The position numbers were made by a program, and so were the translations under genes. 64,000 nt of DNA. Source: Vulcanimicrobiota bacterium. Its GTDB lineage: Bacteria > Vulcanimicrobiota > Xenobia > Xenobiales > JADMJV01. The stretch spans positions 1 through 64,000 of the forward strand of contig JAFKGI010000033.1 in the NCBI GenBank assembly GCA_017307785.1, in the 5' to 3' direction. The notes beneath the pieces are model-generated. The model had not been told where the DNA came from, ran no database searches, and was given only the letters and a program-made list of their open reading frames with translations. Shown in pieces: positions 51,439 to 59,724 of this stretch. Positions within the stretch are counted from its first letter, which is position 1. Each line of letters opens with the position of its first letter.

Positions 51439-52670
51439 GCTTCCAGTCCGCGGTGCTTGAGGCCCAGACCCAGGGCCAGAGACTCGTCCACCGTAAAGAT
51501 TTTCTTGGCCAGTTGCATCCAGGCATAGAAGCAATCCGGCACAAGATCGATCTTAGACTGACCGCTGTCGCGCTGGCGAGTGAGAGCATTACTGAGTTGC
51601 AGGGACACCAGGCCGATGTCTTTTCCCTTGTCAGGCCCATAGCCGGGGACCTTGTCCATGGCCAGGCGCGCGATTTCCTCGCTGCTGCGAGCGGGATCGT
51701 CTCCATACTTCTCACGAATCCGGTCCAGGATACCGGCGGCAATCTTCTCGGGCATCGGATAGCTACTGGTCTGCTCCGGTCCGATCAGGTCCAGTCCCCA
51801 ACTCTTGTCGCGGCGGAGTTGATCGCGGTTCTTGATCAGGGTCGCCGTCATTTCTTGCAGCACGTCCTTGGTGACGGTCGGAATCTGGCGAGCGCCGCGA
51901 CGAACCATGTCGTGAATCTGACGATTGCTCAGACCTCGCACCTTCTCCAAAGCGGATTGAACGTTTTCCGGTGTGCCGAGCGTCGCGAAAAGCTTGCGAT
52001 TCACTTTCGGCATCACGCCAAAGGCGTTGACCTGCTCCAGACCAGCGCAGCCGTAGTCGCCGTAGATCACTTCCTTGTTTTTGTCGAACCAAATGTTTTC
52101 GTTCTTGACGGAGCGGTCGAAGTCACCCAACCAGGCGCAGACGACCGTGCCCAGGATGGCTCGGTCCGGATCTTTCAGGCCTTGCAGTAGCTTCTCGTTG
52201 CCGGCCAATTCCTGGATGCCGTCCACCAGTTCGCAGGCGGTCCCGCGCAAAATCTCGCCGTTGAGGTTCGCATGAGCTTCCCGATAGTGTACCGTGCTGC
52301 AACCGAGCTCGCCCATGATCTCGGAAGAGATGACCTGATGAGCCCACCAGGCTTCCAACTGCTTGAGTTCGCACATCGACTTGGGGCGTTCCAGCTTGAG
52401 CACGCCGGGAGTCCCATCGGCCAGCGTGCAGAAAACCGGAGAGGAGTCCCCGAAGTCGTCGCCGGTGACGGTCTTGGGCTTGCCGCTCTCATCCAACGTC
52501 AGCTTCACCGTCTCAGCGCATAGCTCGGGACCCGAGAGTTTATCCAGTTGGCGAGCCTCACCGGGCGAGTAGCCGTCTCGAATCGCCGGCTCTTTGGCCA
52601 CAGGCGCGGCCACCGACCGCTGCGGAAGCGGCCCGGCGAGCTTAAATTGCGAAGAGACGAGATTCACCAC
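51435..52670 (-). CDS. Kinase-fold protein (HipA/PI4-kinase-like motifs), function unknown
   Basis: 411 aa from GTG 52670, preceded by TACAGT and a 6-nt spacer; the open frame upstream is antisense to ftsW. A disordered N-terminus (1-45) leads to an apparent kinase fold. G-V-L-K-L-E has candidate ATP lysine K92, L-G-D-F-D-R-S-V-K-N gives a D185-x4-N190 catalytic loop, and I-Y-G-D-Y-G has D205 as metal ligand. This set and order resemble HipA-type Ser/Thr kinases and phosphatidylinositol 3/4-kinases. The C-terminal half is helical and unassigned. It could phosphorylate a protein or lipid, or be an effector. Followed by the acyl-CoA dehydrogenase gene with TTGA overlap. Confidence 0.6.
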   Translation of the reverse strand: MVNLVSSQFKLAGPLPQRSVAAPVAKEPAIRDGYSPGEARQLDKLSGPELCAETVKLTLDESGKPKTVTGDDFGDSSPVFCTLADGTPGVLKLERPKSMCELKQLEAWWAHQVISSEIMGELGCSTVHYREAHANLNGEILRGTACELVDGIQELAGNEKLLQGLKDPDRAILGTVVCAWLGDFDRSVKNENIWFDKNKEVIYGDYGCAGLEQVNAFGVMPKVNRKLFATLGTPENVQSALEKVRGLSNRQIHDMVRRGARQIPTVTKDVLQEMTATLIKNRDQLRRDKSWGLDLIGPEQTSSYPMPEKIAAGILDRIREKYGDDPARSSEEIARLAMDKVPGYGPDKGKDIGLVSLQLSNALTRQRDSGQSKIDLVPDCFYAWMQLAKKIFTVDESLALGLGLKHRGLEA

Positions 52671-52676
52671 CTCACA

Positions 52677-52682
52677 ACTGTA
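52677..52682 (-). promoter_or_regulatory. Putative -10 element (TACAGT) for the kinase-fold gene
   Basis: On the minus strand it is followed by 6 nt (TGTGAG) and two GTG codons, fitting a leaderless start at 52670. It lies just beyond the ftsW terminator. Confidence 0.45.
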
Positions 52683-52716
52683 GCGTCGCGACCTAAAAAA
52701 ACCTGGAAAGGGCCCC

Positions 52717-52752
52717 AAAAAAAGAGAGAGTCGGCCTGAGGCCAACTCTCTC
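52717..52752 (-). terminator. Intrinsic terminator of the dcw operon (after ftsW)
   Basis: A 13-bp stem (52740-52752 with 52724-52736, one G-T wobble) with a 3-nt loop is followed on the minus strand by seven T residues (52717-52723). It lies about 25 nt after the ftsW stop. Confidence 0.93.
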
Positions 52753-52776
52753 CCTCTCCCCCGACTTCCACCTCCC

Positions 52777-54135
52777 CTAAAGGATGGCTTCGGCTTTTTC
52801 CCGTTTGTTGCGCTTACGGCGATTTTCGCGGACGTTGACGAAGCTGCGATCGCTGAGGGTCGGTTCGATAATGGGCCGAGGCAGGCGGGCTTCGGTCCGG
52901 CGCAGGCGCTGGCCGGCGGCGCGCTGTTCCCAGGTACCGTTCGAGATGGGAGCGACCCGTTCGTCGCTGGAGCTGACCAGGGTTGCGCCCAGGCGGGTGC
53001 GGCGCTCGCGGCGCTTGGGCTTACCCTCACCTTCCACGTTGCGAGCATTGAAGTCGGCCACGTTGAGCAGCACGCCCACGCTGACCAGGCTGAAAAGAAT
53101 CGAACTACCGCCGTAGCTGATGAAGGGTAGCGGCACGCCGGTGGAGGGCAGGCAACCACTGGCCACCGCCATGTTCATCAAGGCCTGCAGCGCGATTTGG
53201 AAGGTGACGCCGGCGGAGAGCAGGCGCAGGTAGGGGCGACGGCATTGCACCGCCACTTTGAAGCCCTTATAAAGCAGGGCCACATAGAGGGTACAGAGCG
53301 CGGTCGTGCCCATGAAGCCAAGTTCCTCACCCAAAATGGCGAAGATGAAGTCGGTGTGCATCTCGGGCAGGTAGTTGTATTTCTGGTGGCTGTTGCCGAT
53401 GCCCTGACCGGTGAGACCACCGGAGGCCAGGGCCAACAAGCTATTGTAGAGTTGGTAGCCGGCTCCCTGAACGTCGCCCATCGGGTCCACGAACGTGGCC
53501 AGACGCTTCATACGGAAGGGCTTGGCGATGATCATCATCACCACCGCCATGACACCGGCGGCCGCCATGCCGCCCAGATGCTCCAGCTTGGCCCCGGCCA
53601 CAAAGAGCATGGCCATGAAGACACCCGCCAGCACCAGCGCCGTTCCCAGGTCAGGCTCTTGCTCGACCAGCAGCAAAATGATGCCGAAGATTCCCAGGGC
53701 GGGAATGATTCGCCACACCTGTGCCACTTTCTCACGACGCCGGTCGAGACAGTCGGCCAGATAAAAAATCAGGGCCAGTTTGGCCATCTCGGCCACCTGG
53801 AACTGAAACGGTCCCATGGGAATCCAGCGCTTGGCGCCGTTGATTTCCGGGCCAATCAGCATCACCAGGGCCAGCAAGCCGATGGTCGCTATCGCGAACG
53901 GCACGCTGGTCAGAGAGCGCAAACGGGTCAAGTCGAGTTTGCGTACGCAAAACAACGCCATCAAACCGATGCCCGTCGCCATCCCCTGCCTTTTCAGGAA
54001 GAAGAAGGGATCGAAGCCGAAGTCCTCCGAGGAGGCCGTCATCACCGTGGACGACGAGAACACCATCAGCAACCCTAGTAGTGTGAGACAAGCAGTAATG
54101 GTGATCAGCCAAGGATCAGCCTGACGTAACCTCAT
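52777..54135 (-). CDS. ftsW: SEDS peptidoglycan polymerase FtsW
   Basis: 452 aa. About ten transmembrane helices carry SEDS landmarks: V-F-S-S-S-T-V (residue ~25), G-A-K-R-W-I-P-M-G-P-F-Q-F-Q-V-A-E (~100-116), E-Q-E-P-D-L-G-T-A, L-P-E-M-H-T-D-F-I-F-A-I-L-G-E-E-L-G and P-F-I-S-Y-G-G-S-S. The first S-x-E-like and D-L-G acids are intact. It polymerises glycan strands from lipid II with its partner FtsI. A ~75-aa basic, Arg-rich cytoplasmic tail follows the last helix, longer than usual. Its ATG overlaps the murD stop by 4 nt, and it is the last gene of the operon. Confidence 0.95.
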   Translation of the reverse strand: MRLRQADPWLITITACLTLLGLLMVFSSSTVMTASSEDFGFDPFFFLKRQGMATGIGLMALFCVRKLDLTRLRSLTSVPFAIATIGLLALVMLIGPEINGAKRWIPMGPFQFQVAEMAKLALIFYLADCLDRRREKVAQVWRIIPALGIFGIILLLVEQEPDLGTALVLAGVFMAMLFVAGAKLEHLGGMAAAGVMAVVMMIIAKPFRMKRLATFVDPMGDVQGAGYQLYNSLLALASGGLTGQGIGNSHQKYNYLPEMHTDFIFAILGEELGFMGTTALCTLYVALLYKGFKVAVQCRRPYLRLLSAGVTFQIALQALMNMAVASGCLPSTGVPLPFISYGGSSILFSLVSVGVLLNVADFNARNVEGEGKPKRRERRTRLGATLVSSSDERVAPISNGTWEQRAAGQRLRRTEARLPRPIIEPTLSDRSFVNVRENRRKRNKREKAEAIL

Positions 54136-55565
54136 CGTTCCTCCATCTTTTCCATTAAGCGGGTGGCACTGGCGGCGAAGACTTCGCCCCGATGCTCCGC
54201 GTTCTGAAACATATCAAAGCTGGTGCAGGCGGGCGAAAGCAGCACGACACCCGGACGCGGAGCCAGCGAGTGAGCCATTTCCACCGCCTCTTCCATGGAA
54301 CCGGCACGCTGGTGGGCCTTGAGCCCGTACTTGAGGGCATGCTCAGCGATTTGCGGTCCGGCTTCCCCGATGCTGATCAGGGCGTGGCAGTGCCGAGCGA
54401 TGACCTGGCCCAACTCGTCCAGATCCAGCCCTTTGTCGCGCCCGCCGGCGATCAGCACGACCGGCTCTTCATAGGTCAGCAGGGCCGACTCCACCGACGA
54501 CACATTGGTGGCCTTGGAGTCATCGATGAAGCGAACGCCCTGGAGGGCCCCCACCTCTTCCAGGCGATGATGCATGCGATGGTAGTTGGCAAAGGCGTGT
54601 TCGATCTGCTCGGCGCTGGCACCGACGCAGAGCGCCGACAGGCAGGCGGCCAGAGCGTTGGAAAGATTGTGCGGGCCCGGCAAGTTTGGAAAATGCCAGC
54701 GCAGGACCTTGCGGGCCTCGTGGCCGGGCATTCTCACCCAGAACCAGCCGTCATCCAGCCAGGCTCCCTGGGCCACTTCCTGGTGAACCGAGTAAAGCAA
54801 AATCTTGGCGCCGTTGGTCTGCGGCGGCGGATAATGGGGCCAGAGAGGCAGTTTCCCCTGGGCCACCCAGTCGCCGACCTTGCTGGCTTCCGGATCGTCG
54901 AGGTTGAAGATAGCCCAATCGTTCTCGGTCTGATAGGCAAACAGGCGGGCCTTGGCCTCGACATACTCTTCCATGGTGCGATGCCGGTCCAGGTGATCGG
55001 CGGTGACATTGGTAAGCAGGGCCAGATGGGGGCGAAACTGATGAACTGTCTCCAGCTGAAAGCTGCTGATCTCGGCCACCACGTAGTCGACGCCGGTCAA
55101 ATCTCCGCTGACTTCGCTCACCAGCGGCACACCGATGTTGCCGGCCAGACGCGAGCGAATCCCCAGGGCTTGCTGAAGCAAAGAGCAGGTTGTGCTCTTG
55201 CCGTTGGTGCCGGTAATGGCCAGTAGAGGCTTGGGACAAAGTCGATAGGCGATTTCCACTTCGCCGGTAACGGCCACACCACGCTGCAGCGCCTGCTGCA
55301 CCACCGGTGCATAGAGCGAAACGCCGGGACTGATGACCAGCACGTCGCAGTCGAGCAGGCGGTCACTGTGACCGCCCATCTCCACTTCCGCACCAAGTGC
55401 CCGGGCCTGAGCGGGCAGGTCGCCGAGTTGTTCCGGGCCACGCTGGTCACTGAGCAGGACGCGCGCGCCTTTGCCCGTCAAAACGCGAGCCAGGGCCAGC
55501 CCGCTACGGGCCAGCCCCAAGATGGAAACGCGCTGTCCTTCCCAGGATTGGGGAATCGATTTCAC
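54132..55565 (-). CDS. murD: UDP-N-acetylmuramoylalanine--D-glutamate ligase MurD
   Basis: 477 aa from GTG 55565 (overlapping the mraY stop as GTGA); the open frame upstream lies inside mraY. The N-terminal domain has V-S-I-L-G-L-A-R-S-G-L-A. The ATP site is I-T-G-T-N-G-K-S-T-T-C-S (~118), V-A-E-I-S-S-F-Q-L-E gives the carbamoyl-lysine/Mg neighbourhood, N-V-T-A-D-H-L-D-R-H follows, and F-I-D-D-S-K-A-T-N and S-P-A-C-T-S-F-D-M-F mark the third domain. It adds D-Glu to UDP-MurNAc-L-Ala in the cytosol. Coupled to ftsW by ATGA. Confidence 0.96.
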   Translation of the reverse strand: MKSIPQSWEGQRVSILGLARSGLALARVLTGKGARVLLSDQRGPEQLGDLPAQARALGAEVEMGGHSDRLLDCDVLVISPGVSLYAPVVQQALQRGVAVTGEVEIAYRLCPKPLLAITGTNGKSTTCSLLQQALGIRSRLAGNIGVPLVSEVSGDLTGVDYVVAEISSFQLETVHQFRPHLALLTNVTADHLDRHRTMEEYVEAKARLFAYQTENDWAIFNLDDPEASKVGDWVAQGKLPLWPHYPPPQTNGAKILLYSVHQEVAQGAWLDDGWFWVRMPGHEARKVLRWHFPNLPGPHNLSNALAACLSALCVGASAEQIEHAFANYHRMHHRLEEVGALQGVRFIDDSKATNVSSVESALLTYEEPVVLIAGGRDKGLDLDELGQVIARHCHALISIGEAGPQIAEHALKYGLKAHQRAGSMEEAVEMAHSLAPRPGVVLLSPACTSFDMFQNAEHRGEVFAASATRLMEKMEER

Positions 55566-56536
55566 AATTTGCCCCCCAGGTGAAGGTAGAGACCGAACAG
55601 GGCCAGCACCAGGGAGATCAGCCACATCCGCTGAGTCACCTGGACTTCGTGCATCCCGCCCAGACAGAAGTGATGATGAATGGGGCTCATGCGGAAGATG
55701 CGCTTGCCCTTGGTCAGCTTGAAGAAGGTGACTTGCATGATTACCGAGACCGCTTCCACCACATAGACGCCGCCGATAATCACCAGCAGGAACGGGGTCC
55801 GCGTGATCAAGGCCAGGCCGGCCAGCAAACCGCCCAGGCCCATCGACCCGGTATCCCCCATAAAGATGCGGGCCGGAAAGCTGTTAAACCAGAGGAAACC
55901 CAGGGTCGCGCCGGCCATTCCGATGGCGGCGGTGGCCAGGTCGGCGTGACCTCCGTACATGCAGATGGCGCCGTAGGCTACCAGCGACGAGAACACGGCG
56001 CCGCCGGCTAATCCATCCAACCCATCCGTCAGATTCACCGCATTGGTCGTGCCCGACACCACCAGCCAGGTCAGAATCAGGACCCAGTGAATGCCGGCGA
56101 AGAAGCCGAAGTAAGGCACCTCCACTCCCGGCCGCTCCATGGTGCAACACAGGTAGATTCCCATGGCCAGACTGAGGCCGGTCTGAATCAGCAGCTTATG
56201 ACGGGCCTTCAAACCCAGGTTGCGGTTGCGCATCACCTTGGTCAGATCGTCGGTCATGCCCAGCAGCCAGCATCCGATTGTGAGAATCCAGACAGCGAAA
56301 AGATCCGCGCTCCAGTGATAGGCCCAAAAGCTGGCCAGCAGACCGACCGGAACAAACAGTCCGCCCCCCATGGTGGGCGTCCCCGCCTTGGACTGGTGGT
56401 CCTTGGGGCCTTCCTCGCGAATTTTCTGGCCCCAGCCCAGCCGGCGCATGCCGGCCAGAAAGACGGGCATCCCCAGCAGGGTGAGTCCCGCTCCCATCGA
56501 GCCCGCGAACCACAAGGATTGAACTTCAGGCATCAT
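55562..56536 (-). CDS. mraY: Phospho-MurNAc-pentapeptide translocase MraY
   Basis: 324 aa with ten transmembrane helices. Family motifs are K-A-G-T-P-T-M-G-G-G (residues ~50-59), D-D-L-T-K (~95), N-L-T-D-G-L-D-G-L-A-G-G (~168) and F-M-G-D-T-G-S-M-G-L-G-G. The HHH-type loop is P-I-H-H-H-F. It transfers phospho-MurNAc-pentapeptide to undecaprenyl phosphate, forming lipid I. The start is the first of two adjacent ATG codons (56536 or 56533), overlapping murF by 8-11 nt. Confidence 0.97.
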   Translation of the reverse strand: MMPEVQSLWFAGSMGAGLTLLGMPVFLAGMRRLGWGQKIREEGPKDHQSKAGTPTMGGGLFVPVGLLASFWAYHWSADLFAVWILTIGCWLLGMTDDLTKVMRNRNLGLKARHKLLIQTGLSLAMGIYLCCTMERPGVEVPYFGFFAGIHWVLILTWLVVSGTTNAVNLTDGLDGLAGGAVFSSLVAYGAICMYGGHADLATAAIGMAGATLGFLWFNSFPARIFMGDTGSMGLGGLLAGLALITRTPFLLVIIGGVYVVEAVSVIMQVTFFKLTKGKRIFRMSPIHHHFCLGGMHEVQVTQRMWLISLVLALFGLYLHLGGKL

Positions 56537-57905
56537 CTTGCCACTTCTCCAATTCGGGAACTAAACGATCCAGGCCCACGCCACGCGATGCCTTGAGCAG
56601 CAGGGTGTCGCCGTTGCTCAACTGCGGAGCCAACAGAGCGGCGGCCGCCTCGGTGTCGGGAGCCCACAATACAGGCGCCAGGCCGGCGCCTTTGGCACTG
56701 CGTGCCATCGTCTGACTGCGACGACCCACTGCCAGCAACAAATCCACGCCCATCTCGGCCACCCACTGGCCCAGCTCCTGGTGAGCCTGCTCTTCGTAGG
56801 CTCCCAGCTCCAGCATGTCTCCGAGCACCGCCAGCTTCCGTCCCGGGGCATAGCCCAAAACTTTGAGTGCGGAACGCATAGAGTCGGGTGCTGCGTTGTA
56901 GGCATCATTGAGCAAGCACAGGCCGTTCGGAAGCATCTGCCGTTCCATACGCAAATGACTCAGCCGTACCTGCCGCAAGGCCTCACCAGCTTGAGCCGGG
57001 TCCACCTGAAAATGCCGGGCCACGGCCCAGGCGGCCGCCAGGTCCTCGACGTGGTGCTCGCCTGGCAAAGGGAAATCCCAGAGTTGTCCGGCTTCGAACT
57101 CCAGCTGCCACCCTTCCAGGCCGCGCTGCTTGCGCAACAGCGGCTTGACGGAGGCCTGACTTTCCGGGTCTCCCGAAAAGCTGGCCACCTGACCTCGATG
57201 GAGGCCTTTGAGGTAGTCGAAAAAGTCGCTATCGGCCGGCAATACGGCGATAGCGGAAGACTCGAGGGATTCGATGAGCTCACCTTTCGCTTGAGCGATC
57301 TTGTCGCGGCTGCCCAACAGTTCGATGTGCGAGACACCGACGTTGGTAATCAGGCCCATCTCGGGCTTGAGCAGCAAGGCCAGACGGCGAATTTGCTCCA
57401 GGCCGCGCATGCCGATCTCCATGACCGCAACCTGAGTGTCCTGCTCCAGTTGCAGCAGCGTCAGCGGCACGCCCACATCATTGTTGTAGTTGCCGGGGGT
57501 CTTGTGAATCTTGTAGCGGGTGCCCAACAGACAGGCGACCAGATCTTTGGTGGTGGTCTTACCGGTGGAACCGGTGATGGCCACCACTCTTGCCTTCACC
57601 CGCTGATGCAGATGATAGGCACCGAGGTCCTGCAGCGCCTGCAGGGTGTCGCTCACGCGAATGACCCCTTCGGGCGCTTCTCCTGGATGGCCCCACAAAG
57701 CCGCGGCAGCTCCTTGCTGCAGCGCGGAGGTGACGTGGTCATGACCGTCGTGTTGGGCGCCTACCAGAGGGACAAATAGACACCCTGAACGGATCTGGCG
57801 AGAGTCCGTTGAAATATTTTCAAACATATGTTCGCCCGAAAAAGACAAAGAGGTGCTCTGACCGGCCGTAGCCGCGAGCACCTCTTGAAGGGACCAGCCC
57901 AGCAT
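56526..57905 (-). CDS. murF: UDP-MurNAc-tripeptide--D-Ala-D-Ala ligase MurF
   Basis: 459 aa. It has the Mur-ligase P-loop I-T-G-S-T-G-K-T-T-T-K-D (~107), I-S-T-D-S-R-Q-I near the N-terminus (UDP-MurNAc site), T-N-V-G-V-S-H-I-E-L-L-G-S (~188), N-D-A-Y-N-A-A-P-D-S-M (~325) and G-D-M-L-E-L-G-A-Y. It completes the cytosolic UDP-MurNAc-pentapeptide. It lies 6 nt after murE in the operon and overlaps mraY. Confidence 0.96.
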   Translation of the reverse strand: MLGWSLQEVLAATAGQSTSLSFSGEHMFENISTDSRQIRSGCLFVPLVGAQHDGHDHVTSALQQGAAAALWGHPGEAPEGVIRVSDTLQALQDLGAYHLHQRVKARVVAITGSTGKTTTKDLVACLLGTRYKIHKTPGNYNNDVGVPLTLLQLEQDTQVAVMEIGMRGLEQIRRLALLLKPEMGLITNVGVSHIELLGSRDKIAQAKGELIESLESSAIAVLPADSDFFDYLKGLHRGQVASFSGDPESQASVKPLLRKQRGLEGWQLEFEAGQLWDFPLPGEHHVEDLAAAWAVARHFQVDPAQAGEALRQVRLSHLRMERQMLPNGLCLLNDAYNAAPDSMRSALKVLGYAPGRKLAVLGDMLELGAYEEQAHQELGQWVAEMGVDLLLAVGRRSQTMARSAKGAGLAPVLWAPDTEAAAALLAPQLSNGDTLLLKASRGVGLDRLVPELEKWQDDA

Positions 57906-57911
57906 CAGGTT

Positions 57912-59480
57912 CTAGTGGTCTCCGGCCGTAGCCACGGCGGGATCATACTGAGGCCGGCGTTTCTCGGTCCAGGTCAAAGCGTGGGTCTTCAATTGCCCTT
58001 TGCCCCGAAACATGCGGCCCCGGAGGGCGATGCGGGCGACCTCCCGGTCGTCAAAGTCGATGGTGCGATCCCCGAGAATCTGGTATGTCTCGTGCCCTTT
58101 GCCCGCGATCACGACGGTGTCGCCGGCCTCGGCCAGGGCGATGGCGCGCGCGATGGCCTGAGCTCGGTCGGCCTCGATCTCCACCAGAGCGGTCGACTGG
58201 GTCATCCCCGTCTCAATCTGCCCGAGAATTGCTTCGGGCGATTCGCTGCGGGGATTGTCCGAGGTCAGAATGACCCGGTCACTGAGACGTCCGGCGATTT
58301 CTCCCATCACCGGTCGCTTGTTGGCGTCGCGGTCACCACCGCAACCGAACACTGTCAGCAATCTACCTTTGGTAATTTCGCGAGCCGACACCAGCAACTT
58401 TTCCAGGCCATCCGGCGTATGGGCGTAGTCGACCAGCACCGAGAAGTCCTGACCTTCGCGCACGGGCTCGAAACGACCGGAAACACTGCCGACCGATTCC
58501 ACGGCCAGCAGAATTTGCTCCAGATCGGCTTTGACGGCCAGGCCCACGCCAATGGCGGCCAGGGCGTTGTAAACCGTAAACAAACCGGACATCGATAGGT
58601 CCACGCGGCGTCCGCCAACGGGGGTTTCGACATTGAACGAGACGCCATTGGCGTCGATGTTCAGATCGGTCGCGCGGATATGACAGTGCTGGCCCTGACC
58701 ATAGCTGATGTAAGGAACTTTCAGTTCCTTCAAGAGCCGGGCGCCGAAGGGGTCGTCACCATTGATGACCGCATAGGGTGCGGTGCGCCCTTTGATATAG
58801 CGCAGACCTGAGAACAGCTTGCGCTTGGCCTGGAAATAGGTCTCCATGTCGCCGTGAAAATCGAGGTGGTCGTGGCTGAGGTTGGTGAAGACTGCGACGT
58901 CGAAAGGCACACCGTGAACTCTCTCCAGTTCCAAAGCATGGGAGGAGACTTCCATCACCACCGAATCGCATCCGGCTTCCTTCATGTCCGAAAAGAGGCG
59001 CTGCAGAACCAGGGACTCTGGAGTGGTATGAGTGGTCGGCAAAGGCTTGCCGGCGATTTTCGTATGAATGGTGCCCAGCACGCCGGGAACTCGGCCCGCG
59101 CCGGTCAGGACCGACTCGCAGAAGTGAGCGGTGGAGGTTTTGCCGTTGGTGCCCGTGATCCCGACCAGACGAAGTGCCTGAACCGGATAGCCCGAAGCCA
59201 GAGCGGCTACCTGAGCCAGAGCACGTCGGGCGTTGGGAACCACCAACTGAGGCACCTGAATGTCGGGGAGCGGTCGCTCCACCACCAGGGCTACCGCGCC
59301 TTGCTCGACGACCTGAGCCGCAAAATCGTGACCATCGACCTTGAAGCCGGGGACGCAGACAAACAGGTCTCCGCCGGTCACCTTTCTTGAATCAAATTCA
59401 ACCTTAAAAACAGAAAGGTCCCCCCCATTAGAGGGCCCCGTGACACCGAGCAGGTCGGCAACAACCTTAAGATTCAACAC
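57912..59480 (-). CDS. murE: UDP-MurNAc-L-Ala-D-Glu--meso-DAP ligase MurE
   Basis: 522 aa from GTG 59480, which has GGAGGAG 9 nt ahead; the open frame continues upstream without a site. Key motifs are V-E-F-D-S-R-K-V (UDP-MurNAc site), I-T-G-T-N-G-K-T-S-T (~112), T-N-L-S-H-D-H-L-D-F-H-G (~200) and the amino-acid selectivity motif D-N-P-R (in T-S-D-N-P-R-S-E). D-N-P-R is the meso-diaminopimelate form, so the wall is predicted to be DAP-type. The C-terminus has G-K-G-H-E-T-Y-Q. Preceded by the 73-aa ORF. Confidence 0.95.
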   Translation of the reverse strand: MLNLKVVADLLGVTGPSNGGDLSVFKVEFDSRKVTGGDLFVCVPGFKVDGHDFAAQVVEQGAVALVVERPLPDIQVPQLVVPNARRALAQVAALASGYPVQALRLVGITGTNGKTSTAHFCESVLTGAGRVPGVLGTIHTKIAGKPLPTTHTTPESLVLQRLFSDMKEAGCDSVVMEVSSHALELERVHGVPFDVAVFTNLSHDHLDFHGDMETYFQAKRKLFSGLRYIKGRTAPYAVINGDDPFGARLLKELKVPYISYGQGQHCHIRATDLNIDANGVSFNVETPVGGRRVDLSMSGLFTVYNALAAIGVGLAVKADLEQILLAVESVGSVSGRFEPVREGQDFSVLVDYAHTPDGLEKLLVSAREITKGRLLTVFGCGGDRDANKRPVMGEIAGRLSDRVILTSDNPRSESPEAILGQIETGMTQSTALVEIEADRAQAIARAIALAEAGDTVVIAGKGHETYQILGDRTIDFDDREVARIALRGRMFRGKGQLKTHALTWTEKRRPQYDPAVATAGDH

Positions 59481-59502
59481 GTTTTTAGACTCCTCCAGCC
59501 AA

Positions 59503-59724
59503 TTACACCATGGGATATCGGTTCGGCACCGACCTGAGATCGGCTTTGCGATCCAGTCGTGTGACCCACCGTTTCCGACCGTTGCGTCCGATATCGACAC
59601 GCGGTCCCACGAAGGGCTGCATGCCGGAGATCATAATCTCCTGGGCCGGTTTTCGCGAACGCGGAGCCGCCTGGACATTGATGTAACGACGAAGGAACTC
59701 TTCCAGATCCTTATCAGTGTTCAC
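59503..59724 (-). CDS. Small basic protein inserted between ftsI and murE, function unknown
   Basis: 73 aa from GTG 59724 with GGGAGG 8 nt upstream (59733-59738), as good a ribosome-binding site as any in the operon. It overlaps the ftsI stop by 11 nt and ends 22 nt before murE. The N-terminal third is acidic and helical (D-K-D-L-E-E-F-L-R-R-Y). The rest is strongly basic (R-S-R-K-P, R-N-G-R-K-R-W-V-T-R-L-D-R-K) and ends R-Y-P-M-V. There is no membrane helix. I know no standard dcw gene of this type at this position. It may be a lineage-specific division or RNA/DNA-binding protein. Confidence 0.65.
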   Translation of the reverse strand: MNTDKDLEEFLRRYINVQAAPRSRKPAQEIMISGMQPFVGPRVDIGRNGRKRWVTRLDRKADLRSVPNRYPMV

